Below, piece by piece: positions 36,354-51,635 of a stretch of DNA of 64,000 nt. The notes beneath the pieces are model-generated. The model had not been told where the DNA came from and made no database searches. It saw only the letters and a list, made by a program, of their open reading frames with translations. Position numbers and translations under genes: made by a program. Numbering within the stretch: position 1 is the stretch's first letter; each line of letters starts with the position of its first letter. The DNA comes from Dromiciops gliroides. Its lineage: Eukaryota > Chordata > Mammalia > Microbiotheria > Microbiotheriidae. The stretch is from contig NC_057867.1 of the NCBI RefSeq assembly GCF_019393635.1, positions 53,195,643-53,259,642 of the forward strand, written 5' to 3'.

Positions 36354-36384
36354 TTGCAGCATTGACTCAGTCACACAACGAATG
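33641..36384. other. downstream flank of FGF13, mostly unique
   Basis: An old SINE-like repeat lies at 34.92-35.12 kb ('ccaaccccctcattttatgaagg'), a MIR scrap at about 35.75-35.83 kb and a (TG)n tract at about 36316-36351. The rest is unrecognised. Confidence 0.5.
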
Positions 36385-36399
36385 CCTTTGAATGAATGC

Positions 36400-36405
36400 T
36401 TTATT
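36400..36405 (-). promoter_or_regulatory. candidate distal poly(A) signal of FGF13
   Basis: The minus strand reads CCTGAATAAAGCATTC, a canonical AATAAA. It is followed 20-35 bases on by TTCGTTGTGTGACTG, a GU-rich downstream element. Another AATAAA lies 109 bases further at 36296-36291. Proximal candidates at 37060-37055, 37687-37682 and 39327-39322 would give shorter UTRs. Confidence 0.55.
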
Positions 36406-36583
36406 CAGGCTGCTGTTACTCACTGCACAACATGGACAGTAGAAAGTCATACAATCAGAGCCAACAGGCCAGGCCATTAACCAACAACAGTTGAGCTTTT
36501 TACTAGCCTGGATGCATTTTTTTCTTACTGTATTTGATAACATTACAGATTTGAAAACAAGTTCTTACAAGAGTACACACAAC

Positions 36584-36591
36584 TATTTACA
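36584..36591 (-). promoter_or_regulatory. Pumilio-type element in the FGF13 3' UTR
   Basis: The minus strand reads TGTAAATA, an exact match to the PUM1/2 consensus UGUANAUA. It lies about 180 bases upstream of the distal poly(A) signal, so only long-UTR transcripts would carry it. An 8-mer can occur by chance. Confidence 0.35.
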
Positions 36592-38097
36592 TTACCAAAT
36601 AGACATGGCATGGGCACATGCAGTCGCCCTTTTCCAATACTGGGCACCTTAGAGTACAGGATTACCATAGAGGGAAGGGCATTTTCATGGGTCAGGGAGC
36701 TCTTTCATCTACTTGACCATCCAACACTCCCTTTGGGCTGGTCCTCTGGCCAAATGTTTGGCAGCATTCCCAAAGATCTTGAGCATCCCCTGAACCCCGA
36801 AGGGGGTTGGGGTGGGATGGGATTTTGTGAGTGTGCAGGATCTGTCTATTTTAGGTAGGGTGCAAGAAGAGAAATCAGATTGGAATTTAGTGAATTGGTT
36901 TTGATGCCAGAGATTGAAAACTGGGTCCAGGTTGTGTGTTGTTGAAAACCTTACTGCACCATGACAGAACAAAGGTGTTAACAAACATCCTTGAAACACA
37001 CTCAAAAGAGAAGTCAGAATAATCCATAACAATATAATGTACTCTTCTGGATGCTTTATTAGAATATAGGAGACAAGAAAAATCAAGAACATTAAGCATT
37101 CCTTTGAAGTCAGCATAAGGACTGATTCATTTTGTCCTAAAGAAACCAACACCATATAGCAAGACATACATTTATCAGGTTATCATTTCCACATTATTTT
37201 TTTTTTACAGATTTGAACAAAGTTCTACAAAGCAATAACACATTAGGGAAAAAGACCAGTTGGGATAGATAATGAGATATTTAACACCAAAACACTACTT
37301 CAGCAGGGCTGGGATTCTCTTCATCAATGCCAGGGGGCAGTCGGCAATTAGAAACATCTCTTGTTAATACAGCATGGGCTGGAGAGTTCCCAGCATAACT
37401 TGAAGGGAGTTATGTTGGGGGGGGCACACTGTGGGCTTTGGACAAGAGTCCAGTATGGCAGCCAGATGTTTCTTTCTAGGAGAGTGAAGCTAGGCAAGAC
37501 AGACCATGAGATCTTGCTCTTTGTGGATGGAATTACGGTCACTAATGTGCAAAACTGTGGATTGTAAAAATGTTTATGAATTTTGGCTGCAAATGTCCAC
37601 ACATCTCCTCACTGAGCCACTTGTTTCTCTAAATGGAATTTATAATTACCAAAGCAATATCATAGGCAAGAAGGCCTGGCATTTATTCATTCAAAATGGG
37701 AACTGAAATGCTTTTTGACCACTTGTTTCTTCATGCCATTCCCCCAGGTCTTCTTGCTTTCTAAGATTATCCAACCAGACTGATCTAGTCGGGTCCCATA
37801 AACTCAACTTGTCCACACACCTTTATATATCATACTCCTTCCCAGACCCATTTACAACTAGTACAAGTGGTTAAAGACTCTAAATTTGAATATTTGAAGA
37901 ATGGATGCGTGGAAAGGTTTGGAAACTTTGGGTCAAGGGTGCCTAAATTTGGAACACCCTTTCTTAGAAAAATTACCAGAGCAAATAGTGGACTATGGTC
38001 CTGGGCTGAGGGGGTGTATATGTGTGGGGGTGGCAGCCATAAAACTCTTCTGGACTGAGTAAGTAGTTATGAAAAAAACACTTGTCCTTCCCAGATG

Positions 38098-38136
38098 TTC
38101 CCTCCTCCTCCTCCTCCTCCTCCTCCTCCTCCTCCC
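38098..38136. repeat. CCT trinucleotide repeat
   Basis: About eleven CCT units; AGG repeats on the FGF13 sense strand, inside the inferred 3' UTR. Confidence 0.9.
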
Positions 38137-39342
38137 TTCTGATTCTGCGGCATCCTTCTAGGTGTCACTGGTGATGAGGTGTGCATTCCCACATGGCGCA
38201 AAAACAACTAAGGAACCACAGGAGTGAATGAAAAAGAGCCCGAACTCTGGACATTTGTGTTGACTTCATAGATATGAAAGGTACTTGAAGGAAGCAATGG
38301 GGTTTTTTGTTGTTTGTTCTTTTTTTTTTTTAACTATTTTGTACAGTGCTTAAGACAGTACCATGCACATGAAGTGGTTCACTATGGTGATGATGAAAGC
38401 AGATGATGAGCATGTTGTTGTAGACTATCGTATGTGAGTGTGTGTGCCCACAGTGTGTTGGTCAGAGTTTTGGAAACCTTGGTGAGAAAGACAGTAGCCA
38501 AGCTTCAGTACTGTCACCTTTGGAAGGGTCTTCCAAAGGAGGCCTTCTTTTTGAAGCACTGGGCCTGGGGATTCTGTATTACAAGACTTGCACTGAGCCA
38601 GAAGAATACCTGGCTTACTCAAACCTTTACACTCAAGCTACTCTCAGTACTAGCACTTACTGACTGAGAGGCAGCAACAGCCTAATAGAGGGCAGATAGC
38701 TTCGGCCTTCAAATTCCTGTTTTGTGGGGAGAGGAAGTGGGCCACTTCCCTCAACCCATCTAAATCCAGGTAGAAACAAAAGCAGGCTTATGCATCCACT
38801 GGTTGATTTCAAAAGTCTTGCAGATGCAGAGCAGCTCCAGGGTGATTGAGCAGGTTAGCTGTCTAAGCTTGTCAGGCTGCTCCAAAGAGCCCCTCCACAT
38901 GTCTCCTAGCCAGACTCAAGGAGACCAAGAGCTCCAGGCGGCTGATTGAGCAGGTTAGCCAGCCGGCAAACCTGCAAAGTGAGCTAAGTGGGTAGGCCAG
39001 GAGGCACTGAGATTAGGCCCCCTCCCAAATGTGCCTGCATGGGCACACTGCCTGGGCCCTTTACGGAGCCCTGAAAAGCTTGCCTACATCTCCATTCCAT
39101 CTCTCTAGTTATTTGCCATCTTCCCTTCTTACAGCAGAAGCTGTTTCCAGGTAAGAAGTACTCTTACACCCATTCACAAAGGGGGGGATGGTCTCTTTCC
39201 CCCTTGCCTTACATGACTAAAACTCCAAATGTGGTTACAGACTAGTTTCCAACCTAGAATCCAAATAGAGCATTTGCTCAATTAACTAGTTGTTTAGAAA
39301 AGGATATCTTAATAGAAACAGTTTATTCAGAGCATGTGTATA

Positions 39343-39386
39343 AATATATATATATATATATGTATGTATGTATATATGTATATAAT
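39343..39386. repeat. TA/TG microsatellite in the 3' UTR
   Basis: 'aatatatatatatatatatg' followed by 'tatgtatgtatatatgtata'. Confidence 0.88.
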
Positions 39387-40656
39387 AAGGGATAACACAT
39401 GCCTCTTTTGCACAAGACAGACAGCTGCCTGTCTAGAGATGCTCCAGTTTGGGAGCACAAGAATCAACAAGGATTAATACACATAAATCAGACATGTCAT
39501 GCAACTTGATGCCAAGACTCCCACTTTCTCCCATGCAACAGATAGGGCGAGCTAAATGGACATCTAACTAAACGGCAACACTTTTCCAGTAGCAATATAA
39601 GTATATGCATTTTAGAGCTAACCTGTCCTAACACTGCCATAGACACAATATTCATACATTGACAGGAGGACTTCTACAAGTAAGACAGTTCTCATCAAAA
39701 GAAAAAAAATAACAACAACACAACAACACGATAAACGACACCACTTCATTCCACAGTTCCTGTCTTTAGAATAGAAGCCACAATAATACTTTTGCACATG
39801 TTTACATATGTCTACACTGGCGGATTGCTGTTAACCTTAATGTTATCTTCCACTGACCAGGGGGTGACAAGATTTCTACACATGAGGGTCAACACAAAAA
39901 CTTGACCAGGGGGCTAAACAAACCTATAAAAATGTATTGATCATCATGTGTCAAAATCACCACAGAAAACTTAAGCCTGAGATGCCGACTCAGTTCCAAC
40001 CCTGAAGTAGAGTTTGATTTGAAAGACGCAGAGCGAGAGAACCATTTGAATTGGGAAATTAAAAAAAAAGGTTGCGCTATTCTAAATTAAAGAAAGAGTT
40101 TTATCAAGCTTAGATATAAAACAGTAAGCAAAGAAAAAAGACAAGATAACTGATTAATGGTTGGATTGATTGGTTTGACCCAATAAAAGTGGAAAGTTTT
40201 GAGATTCCCCTTGAAGAATGAAAGTGGTCGTTTTTTCCCCCTTGGTTACAAAGCAAATTCATATCAGCAGTGTGTGCTGTTAAGTGTTGTTTGGTTTGGT
40301 TTGGTTTCCACCAAGCATAGGCAACCCCCTGGGGGGGGGATGGGACCAGAGGCTATGGGAAAAGGGGATTTGGATACTGACTGTCCAATTTTTTTTTACC
40401 CAAAGATTGGGTTTTGTTGGCTAATCTGGGCCTTGTGATATGCATGAGCACATCATATTCTCTATTACTAAGGTATATCCACTGCTATCCAGTGGATATA
40501 GTAACTGATAAAAGGGAAGGGGAGGGGGGAAACCTATGCATATTTGGTGGTTTTTATTCTAAAATTGGCCATTTGGATGAAAGACCGCCATTAAGAATTC
40601 AACTGCATCCGGAGGTAAGGTTCCAGTATAGAGCACTTGGACTTGCCTTAACCTGG

Positions 40657-42430
<1,774 letters not shown>

Positions 42431-44499
42431 CTAGAAAATGATATAAATATTAACCAAATAGGAAGCTGGAAAAGCAAAATAAGACAAATAATTTTGTGAC
42501 ACCATGCATCATTGACCATCAACCAGTTGTCTCCCTACTTGATAAGGAGCAATACAATTCCATAGAAATTGAGAAGTACCCACATTCTCTAGAAGTGTAT
42601 GTGGGGAAAATGTCAAAGCTGAGACAAAACATGGAATTCAACACTCAGGGATTGAGCCTGAAAAATGAAATCTATACTTGGATACTTTATTAATTCCGGT
42701 CCAATAAAAGAAACTATAGAGATTCTTAAAGCCTTTTCCCTGATGACCCCAATGTACATTATTCAAGTAGGCCAAAGCCTGATCCAGGGAAAGGAAAGCA
42801 AGATTCAGAGGCCAAGGACCCAACTTCAATCTCAGTTCTGCTACTTTTTGCCTTTCAAGTTCATTGCAGGCCAGGGCTGTCTTTGCATGTCTCAATCTTA
42901 GCAAAATAACTGATATATAGTATAAGCTCAATAAATGCTAGTTGACTTTGGGGGGACACAGGGACCCAGTCTTAGTCAGCTTTCTCTTCACCCCCACTTG
43001 AAGATTTAGTTCAGTAACTCTCTTTCAGGGCCAGTCCAAAGGTGCATAAGACTCCCTTGTGTCTAGATCAGTGAAGTAGAGATTAAAACCACACCTATTT
43101 GAGTGTGCCTTTGCCCTCAGGGTTCTGTCTTTGCCCTAGACCATGACGTCATCACAGTAAGAGCTCATTTTAACATGGACCATCCTCAGGTCATGTCAAC
43201 CAATGGAATTGAATGATTCTAGCCAATTAGCTTTGAGCAGTGTCTAAGAGCCACCTCTATTGAAGGAGAATGGGGACTGGACCACAGGAGGCTTGCTCTC
43301 TTGTTCCTGGGACACTCCTGAACTAGCCCCCTTGCTCTTCTCTCGCTCTTGGTATATAACTGTTCAGGCCTGTAAGGCCTGTAACTAGTAGGGACATCAG
43401 TCAGACATGTGGTCAATACTTTATTAATATGTGATCTTAATTAATAATAAATGCTTACTGCTAAAAATGCTATGTGACTTACTGATCTTAAATTAATCCC
43501 TTACTCCTCCTGGGTCTGTTTCCTCCTGTGTAAAATGCAGAGTTGGACTAGCGGGCCTCTAAGGTTCCTTTTTGCTCTAGACCTAGGACACAAGCTAGGA
43601 TGAGATTCATGACAGAATCTTTAGCAATGAGGTTTTCATTACTTGGGCTGACATGTGAGCCCTGTACACATTCTGAAACATTCAGTGACTACATCATTCT
43701 ATGACACCGTAATAATAACAATAGTATTAGGGCTCCATATTTTGAGCCTCTTTTAAAAGGGAGCTTTTCAATGTAGTTCCCTCTTTGGAGCAAAATTATC
43801 AGTGAGATGGAAAACCGTTTGGTCTAAAAGGTCATGAGACTTGAATGGGAACTTAGTGAACAGAATTACATAAACAAAATTCTGCTTTAGATAAAGCCTT
43901 AGGTTCAAGTCCAGGGCCTTCAATATAGAATCTGAGAACTATTTATAGATGTACCTCCCAGGCTCTCACTATAATAGGTGGCAAAGATAACATGATTTCT
44001 CTACTAAGTTCGAACTTTGGGACAAACTAGACATTCAATAAAAGGTGATCTTCTACTTAATATTCCTCTTCACGGTTTAACTTCCCCTTCTCACCAACCC
44101 AGAAAAAAATTATAAACAGTTCTGCCTCTTTAACTCCTTAGAGAAAATAACTAAGTACTTTCTAATCCAAGAAGAGAGAAGTAGATGGTATAAAAAATAG
44201 GTAGCTTTCTAGTGTCAATAGAGCAGAGTCCATACCATATAGATTCATGGTAATTCTATGTATTTAATGGGTCTAGAGATATTGTGAGGAGAAAACTGCT
44301 GATAAATTAATAAAAAGCAAATACAAGATATTGGTTAGGTCCCTTTCCTAGACTTTAATTTTTAGGGATTAAGATAAAAATTTAGGGGAAAAAAGATATC
44401 CCTGCTAATAATCTAAGAAAGAGAAGGTGTACAAAAAGGATTTGTAACTACCTAGGAGAATGGAAATTCTAGAAATCACTTTGTTACTTACATGGAAAA

Positions 44500-44765
44500 T
44501 GACTGGAATTGGGGAAGGAAGTGACAGGGAGGCCATTGCAATAGTTCAGGCAAGAAGTGATGAAGGCATGAAATAAGGTGGTAGTTGCAGAAGTTGGGAG
44601 ATGGGGATACATACTTGAGATGGCAAAGAGGAAGAAATTGCAGGTTTGGCGGGTGATTAGATATATAGGGGAGAGAGAATTTTAGGGAGACACTAAAGTG
44701 GACAGTAATAAGGAAGGTTAGAAGAGGACAGAGTTTGGTAGAGAAATGTATATCTCTTGTATTCA
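44500..44765 (-). mobile_element. L2 fragment in FGF13 intron
   Basis: 'ggaggccattgcaatagttcaggcaagaagtgatgaaggc' and 'agatatataggggagagag', antisense L2 RT region. Confidence 0.75.
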
Positions 44766-46499
44766 TCATGTAGGTCTTGTTTCACTGAGTAGAATAACAG
44801 CACCTTGAGGCAGGTATAGTTTTTACTTTTTATATTTCCCAGTGCTAGGAATGGCATCTGGCACACAAATGTTTCCTACATGTTCATTCATCGATGGGCA
44901 GAGCTAGGGATAGAATTTTTTAGTCTTGTGGCTCTTTCCCATCTCTGCTGCTGTAAGTAAGTGGTTTCCCATGGACAGATGCTCACGCTATATGAGAAAA
45001 GAACATTATTTTTCTTTCTTTTTGCATCCAAGAATGTGTTAAGTCCAATGGCCTGATCTGAAGATTAACCAATGAGTGGTGTGAGCAAAGTGAAGAGCTG
45101 AAGAGCACCCTGCTCACAAAGTGATGCCAGGTAAATGGAGGGACCCTGAAGATGCTTCCCACACTGAGGCATTCTGGCAAATGTGAGAATGCCATCTCCC
45201 TGCTTCCAGTCAAAATACTTGTTCTGGAACATTCTGCCTATAGCTCTCCTCAGAGCTGATGCTCACCAAATGGACAGGGAAGGTCATATCCTTGGCCACA
45301 CACAGCCACTTTACTCCACAGGTATAGAGGTCTTTGGAGGCCTGTGTACTCTGCCCTGCTTTCCACTGCATCCCCTACGGAGTCAAGTTATGGTCTTAAA
45401 GAACAAGTGTGTGCGTGTGTGTGCATGTGCGTGTGCGTATAAGGTATACACGTGCATGAAGTGTGGGGTACAGCTTGAGATGTGGGATGGAGTCCAAGAA
45501 GAGTAGGAGTCTGGTGAGGGTCACTTGACGAACACCTAGGAGTATGCTCTATATTTAGTAGGCTCTCACTAAATACTTGATTCAAGTAATGAATGAACAC
45601 ACACCCAAACCTCCAGCATTTCCTGAGCCACAAAGAAAGAACTTGGCAGGACTTAAGAAAACAAAAAAGACAATAAAGATGTTTATTATTAGGTGATCAT
45701 GAGAAGTACATTTCTGTTCTGCATTTCTTTCAGAGGAAAGAAGTCTAATTTCTAGAGTGATAAATCTTTCTCTTTCTTGTAGTCAAGTCTATTGCCTTTT
45801 AAACTTTTATCATTTCTTTTTGAAATATATTGAATATTTTATCCAAGGAATCCATGCAAGTTCATATTTTAGATAGGAAAATGGAAGGCCTAACATGCTG
45901 GTTAATCTAAGAACAAAACCTAACATTCCCCCTTCCTTGTTTATGGGATAACAGTTGTTCTGAGTTTGGAATCCTGTGATCCAATAGAAAAAAAGGTGGC
46001 AGCTCTATAAGGAGGAAGCTGAGACTGTGAAATGAGAGCAGAAAGTATAGGACTTGAGCTTTTTCTAACTGGAGATTTTCAAGGCTAGTTGGATGTCCTT
46101 GATTCAGTGAGTCCATATTCATTCATCACCAATCACTTGCCTACTTAGAAGATAAGAGTATGGAAAATGATGGCAGTATACATGGCAGTTAGCATTACTA
46201 GGTAGAGCTAAAGAAGAAGGAAGATGTGAAGACAAAGGAAAGGAAGTAGAACATAACTGTTAATGTGCTGAGTAGCAGAGGTGCTGAGATGAGGAGACTG
46301 ATGAATGCCAAGGTTTAAGATTCCCACAAGAGCTACTAACAAGAACAAGAAACTGAAGAAACTACAATAGCATCACAGAAGTGACTGATGAGCCTGACCT
46401 GTATGGGTCTACCCCCTCCAAATAAAAATATAGATTTGTGAATGGACTAACAGTAAGTATAGAGCTTAGTACTTTTCTTAAGGTGGTTAAAATGCTTAT

Positions 46500-46780
46500 A
46501 GAGATCATGGAATCATAGATCTTTGGTGGGAAGGGCCCTTAGCCCACATTGCTTACAACCCCCTCATTTCACCAAGGCAGAAACTGACTTCCAGAAAAGT
46601 AAATTACTTAAGATCATTGATATAGAGCTGGAAGGAATTAGAGAGGGTATGAAGTTCAATCTCAATATTTTACAGATAAGCAAACTGAAGACAGAAGAGA
46701 AAAAGTAACTTGGGAGCACAGGATTAGACTTAGAGCTAGAAGGCTCTCAGATGCTATTGAGTTAAAACCATCATTTTATG
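46500..46780 (+). repeat. old SINE-like remnants, two in tandem
   Basis: Pattern 'atcatagatctttggtgggaagggccctt...cccctcatttcacc' occurs twice with different wear. A third copy lies at about 47880-48060. These resemble ancient mammalian MIR-type interspersed repeats. The array starts immediately after. Confidence 0.55.
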
Positions 46781-47213
46781 TGTAGCAGGAGTTGGAAGGT
46801 GCACAGGAATGGACTTTTTGATGTCACTCTAGGGATCATGCACCGATTGCTCCTGAAAACTTCCGTAAACTCCAAGGACACAGTTGACTTGACGCTGAAG
46901 AGCCATATGACTAGAGATGACGAAGCAAGCCCTTTATTGGCCACTGAGTAAGAAGAGCTAATCACTCAACGGATGAATAAAAGGGACTGACTTGCCATCT
47001 AGTGCTGTCTTCTTTTCTTGTCTGCTGAACGTAGTAAGAATCCTCCCTCTTCTCCTTGGAGGAGTGAAAGATGCCCCATTACTATTTCTCCAAACTGGCT
47101 GAATGGTGAACTATGTGGAAAGTTCCAGAGAAGCTGTATCCTTGGTCACAGATGACTGGTTAAAGGAGTAATTATATGTTTTAAAATATATAAATTGTTA
47201 TTGATGACTTCTT

Positions 47214-47363
47214 TTTTTTTTTTTTTAGTGAGGCAACTGGGGTTAAGTGACTTGCCCAGGGTCACACAGCCAGTAAGTGTTAAGTGTCTGAGGCCGGATT
47301 TGAACTTAGGTACTCCTGACTCCAAGGCCGGTGCTCTATCCACTGCGCCATCTAGCTGCCCCC
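47214..47363 (-). mobile_element. marsupial tRNA-SINE (WSINE1/WALLSI-like)
   Basis: Nearly full-length minus-strand copy with a long T run. Exact target duplication gatgacttctt at 47203-47213 and 47364-47374. Little diverged, so young. Confidence 0.93.
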
Positions 47364-47374
47364 GATGACTTCTT

Positions 47375-47840
47375 AATATTTCTAACTAGATCATTCCTAC
47401 AATCCTTCCCAGAGAACCATCCCTTATAACAAAATGCAAAAGGGGAAGAAAGAGGAAACATTCCATAAAACTAACCAATATATCATAAAAATCTAATGTT
47501 ATATACAATATTTCTTCATAATCCGTGAAAGAAAATGAGAGGAAAGAGAGGTATTCTCATCTATTTTTTTTTCAGGCCAAGCATGTTCATTACAATTTTG
47601 AAGCATCCATTTTTGATGTTGTTGTTACATGTAGTTATATCACTGTGTTGAATGTTTTACTGGTTCTGCATACCTCATTTGGTACCAGCTCATATAAATC
47701 TTGTCATGTTTCTCTGTATTCATCATGTTTGTTGATTCTAACAGCACACTAATATCCCATTAGGTATAAGTCCTACAATTTGTTTAGCTGTTTCCCAAAT
47801 GATAGGCATTACTGCCTTTCTAATTGTTAGATTCAGATGA
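47375..47840 (-). mobile_element. L1 3' fragment, old
   Basis: Antisense L1-like pattern: 'aaccatcccttataa.aaaa...', then 'ttgtcatgtttctctgtattc' and 'gtttagctgtttcccaaatgata', which is an old version of the L1 ORF2 C-terminal region. The SINE at 47214 entered its edge. Confidence 0.6.
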
Positions 47841-48959
47841 AGGAACCAAAATTCTGAGAGACCAAGTGACATAAGTATTAAAGGATCATACATTATTAGC
47901 TAGAAGGGACTTGAAAGCTTACTGACTCCAACAATGACATTTTACAGATTAGGAAATTGAAGTTCTGAGAAAAGAAATTACTTGGGACCACAGGGTCAAA
48001 GAACGAGAGCTAGATGGGTACTAAGTCCACGTAGTCCAGGCTTATTTTGCCCATAGCAGTAGTTTGAACAGAATTGGTAATGTGCCTTCTGGGGCAAGTT
48101 CCTTCTGTATATAACAGACCTCTACTAGGAATTTCCAAAGATATAAAGCACACAAAGAACCCAATGATGCTGAAGAAGCAAGCCCTTTACTGATCAAGCA
48201 CCAAGACCACCGTATTTCAAAATAAAAGGGCTTGATCATCCATTTCCATCTCTTCCCAACAGCTAAGCAGAGCAGAGTAGGAAGCAATAAGTGTCTCCCT
48301 GGGATGGTGGAGGAAAGCTTGGTGTCCTGAACTGACTCAGGCAGGAAAAGGTAACTTGGCATACTTAAAATCTAAAACATTTCTGTGAGCCTTGGTTAGC
48401 CTAAGGAAGCTTTGGAGGAGACCAGAGACAAAGGTTACCACAAGGATGAAAGGTCTTGTGCTTTTAAATAATGATGCAAGACCTTCATTAGTATCAAAGG
48501 AGCATTACTCAAATATTAAAAAAGTATTTCACTTATCTTTTCATGACTTATTTTCTCATCACCTAAGTATAGCAAGAAACTAAGAGCTTCATTCTAGAGC
48601 TATCAAGCAATGGAGATCCCTTTGTACTCCCAAGTAAAAAATGGGGGTTTGTATATTCATGGCATTAATACATGTGCATGCGCCTTGATGATCCTGAAGA
48701 AATTTCTGAGGACACCAGGGACAAGATATCTGTAATGCTTAAGGGCTTTGTGCTTTGAGATGAAGAAACAAGCCTTTAATTAGCAGCAGTTGTGTGAAAT
48801 AACTCAACTACCAAGAAAAAGGGCTTGACCCGCCATCTCTCCATGTTTTCTTTTCCCATAAGCTGAGAAGAGCAGGAATCAATGACAATCTCCCTGGAAT
48901 GGTGGAAGAAAGCATAGCATCTTTTGCTGTCTCAGGCAGAAATAGAGAATTGCATATAC

Positions 48960-49027
48960 GTACATGTATATGGATATATACATATACACACACACATATA
49001 CATACATACATACACATATACATATAC

Positions 49028-49107
<80 letters not shown>
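48960..49107. repeat. compound microsatellite inside an array monomer
   Basis: An impure TACA/CATA tract (48960-49033) is followed by (TA)n to 49066 and (GA)n of about 20 units to 49106. It sits in one diverged monomer and stretches the local spacing by about 145 bp. Confidence 0.9.
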
Positions 49108-49111
<4 letters not shown>

Positions 49112-51635
49112 CATATATGACACACTTGGTGATCTTGAGGAAATGTCTGGGGTACATTAAGGACAAGATGGCTGAGAAGGACCTTGTGCTTTGAGATGAA
49201 GAAGCAAGCCTTTAATTAGCAGCAGTTGTGTAAAATCACTCAACTACCAGAAAAAGGGCTTGACCTGCCATCTCTCCATGGGTTCTTTTCCATAAGCTGA
49301 GCAGAGTAGGAATCAATGAGCATCTCTCCAGAATGGTAGAAGAAGGCATAGAATCCATCAATATCTCAGGCAGAAATAAGGAAATTGATCTATAAGCAAT
49401 ATAATATATATTTCAGGGCCACGTTGAGCTTGAGCAAACTACTGAGAAAAGCAGGGGCCTGACAGCTATAATGCTGAAAGGCCCTGTGTGCTGAGATAAA
49501 GAAGAAAGCCCTTGATTACAACAAATAAAAATCACTCAGTTATTAGTGAAAGGATTTGACTCACTATGTCCCCATTGTTTTCTTTTCCCATTAAATGAAC
49601 ATAGCAGGAATCAATGAACCTCTCCCTGGAATGGAGGAGAAAGACTTAATACCCTTTACTCTCACAGTACGAAATAGAGAACTTCACACACAAGTCGTGT
49701 AATACACATCTGGAGACCTTGGTGAACCTGAGGAAATTTCTAGGGATCCCACTAACATGATGGTTCACATACTGAAGGGCTTTGTGTTTTGAGATAAAGC
49801 AACAAACTTAGTAGTTGTGTAGGATTACTCAGCTATTGACTAAAGGGACATCTCCCAGTGTTTTCTCAGAAGCAGAGTCTCAGCAATCAATAAGTCTCTC
49901 CTAGAAATAGCAGGAAAAGGCCCGATACCCTTCTCTGTTACAGACAGAAATAGGGAACTGCATATCCATGGCATCTCAAAGATGTGAGGAATCTAAAAGC
50001 ATGCTTCTATAGGCTGATGCCCTTCACTAGTCTGGGGTTTAAAAGGAAAATACACCTACGTGGTCTTTTATACACATGAGACTTTGGTGATCCTGGGTTA
50101 AATTCCACAGATGTCTGCGAAAAGATGGTCCCAATGACGAAAAGCATTGTGCTTTAAGATGAAGAAGCATGCCCTTCATTCGTAGCTGAGTAAGATAACT
50201 CACTGCTAAAAAAAAGGGCCTGCCCCGCCATCTTCCACTGTCTTCTTTGCCATCAGCTGAGCAGAGCAGAATATAAGAGCCTCCTTCAGGTGACATCAAG
50301 AAGAGGCTAGTGACCTTCCCTGTCCCATATGGATATAAAGAATTACACATCTATCACAGGGCCCTTGGGAGCCCAAGGAAACTTCAGAGGACCTTATGGG
50401 AATCATTACCCATGTGTGGAAGGGTCTTGTGCCTGAAGATGAAGTAAATCCTTGATTAGCATTGAGTAAGGTAACTCATCTTTTAAGAAAAAGGCTTGAC
50501 CCACTATCTCCCACTGTTTTCTATTCCCAAGAGATGAGCAGAGTATAAATTTAAGGGACTCTCCCTGAAATGGAATAAGAAAGATTGGTATCTTTTCCCT
50601 CTTATGATACATATATGGTACCAAAAATATTTGGGGGCCCAGGTAAACCTGAAGAATGTCAGGGAGAAGATGGCTCCAATGCTGAACAGCCTTAAATATG
50701 GAAGTCAAGAAGGAAGCCCTTTATTAGTGACTGAGTCAAATAAATAAAATAGTAAGGAAAAAGGCTGCCCCACCATACCCCAGTGTCTGAGTTTCCCATC
50801 CGTTGAGTACAGGTTAAACCTCACAGTCACATTCAGGAGGAATTAAGCAGAGGCAGGAGCCTTTCTCTATTCAAGGGGAAGTAGGAAACTATACAAATAA
50901 GGCATAGTAAAGGGCCTTAGAGAGATTAAGGAAACATTCAGGGATGCCAAAGTGAAGATGCCCCCAGAGCTGAAGGGTGTTGTGCTGTGAGATGAAGGAA
51001 CAATCCCTCCCTTTATGTCTGAGTAACATCTCTAAGTAAGAATGGCAGGGGCTTGCCTCGCTTCTCCACATGTCTTCATTTCCCATCACTTGAGCAGAGC
51101 TTGACTATCAGAGCTTCATTTTGGAGGGGGTGGGAAGGGAGAGTTACCCTACCCTGTTCAAAGGAGAAACAGGAAACTGTACATATAAGGCGTGCAACAC
51201 ATATCAGGTGATGGTGAGCCTTAGGAGTCTTTGTGGACGACAGGATCAAGATGCCTCCAAAGCTGAAGGGTGCTGTGCTGTGAAATGATGGAGCAAACCC
51301 TTACTTTCTGCCTTAGTAACATTTCTAAGGCAGAAGGGCAAGGGCTAGCCCCACCATCTCAGTGGTTCTTCTTTTCCCATCAGCCATGCAAAATTTTCAA
51401 CTCAGATCTTCATTCTTGAGGAGCTGGGCAGGAGCAAATGTCTTTTACTCTTCCAGAAAAAAATAAGGAATAACATCTATTAGGCACCTAATACAAGTTT
51501 GGGGGACTGGCAAATCTAAGGACTATTTGGGGATAACAGGGTAAAGATACCTCCAAAGTTGAAAGATGTTGTGCCAAGTCATGGAGGAGCAATCCCTTCC
51601 TTTCTGCTTGAATAACACCTATCATATAGTAGAAG

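Larger units (their letters stand above)
36385..40656 (-). other. FGF13: inferred 3' untranslated region of FGF13
   Basis: The 4.27 kb after the FGF13 stop contains none of the SINE, L1 or L2 copies that crowd the rest of the window. Only microsatellite-like tracts occur: CCT repeats near 38.1 kb, a TA/TG tract near 39.35 kb and T runs. Several AATAAA signals lie on the minus strand, at 39327-39322, 37687-37682, 37060-37055 and 36405-36400. The last is followed by TG-rich sequence, typical of a cleavage site, so I place the end near 36385. No long ORF is convincing. The repeat depletion and signals support a long conserved UTR, but the true end and any splicing need transcript data. Confidence 0.6.

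Noticed and set aside
36709..37167. 152-residue minus-strand ORF in the inferred UTR
   Set aside because: Same strand as FGF13 but downstream of its stop, low-complexity hydrophobic composition, no recognised domain; probably chance.
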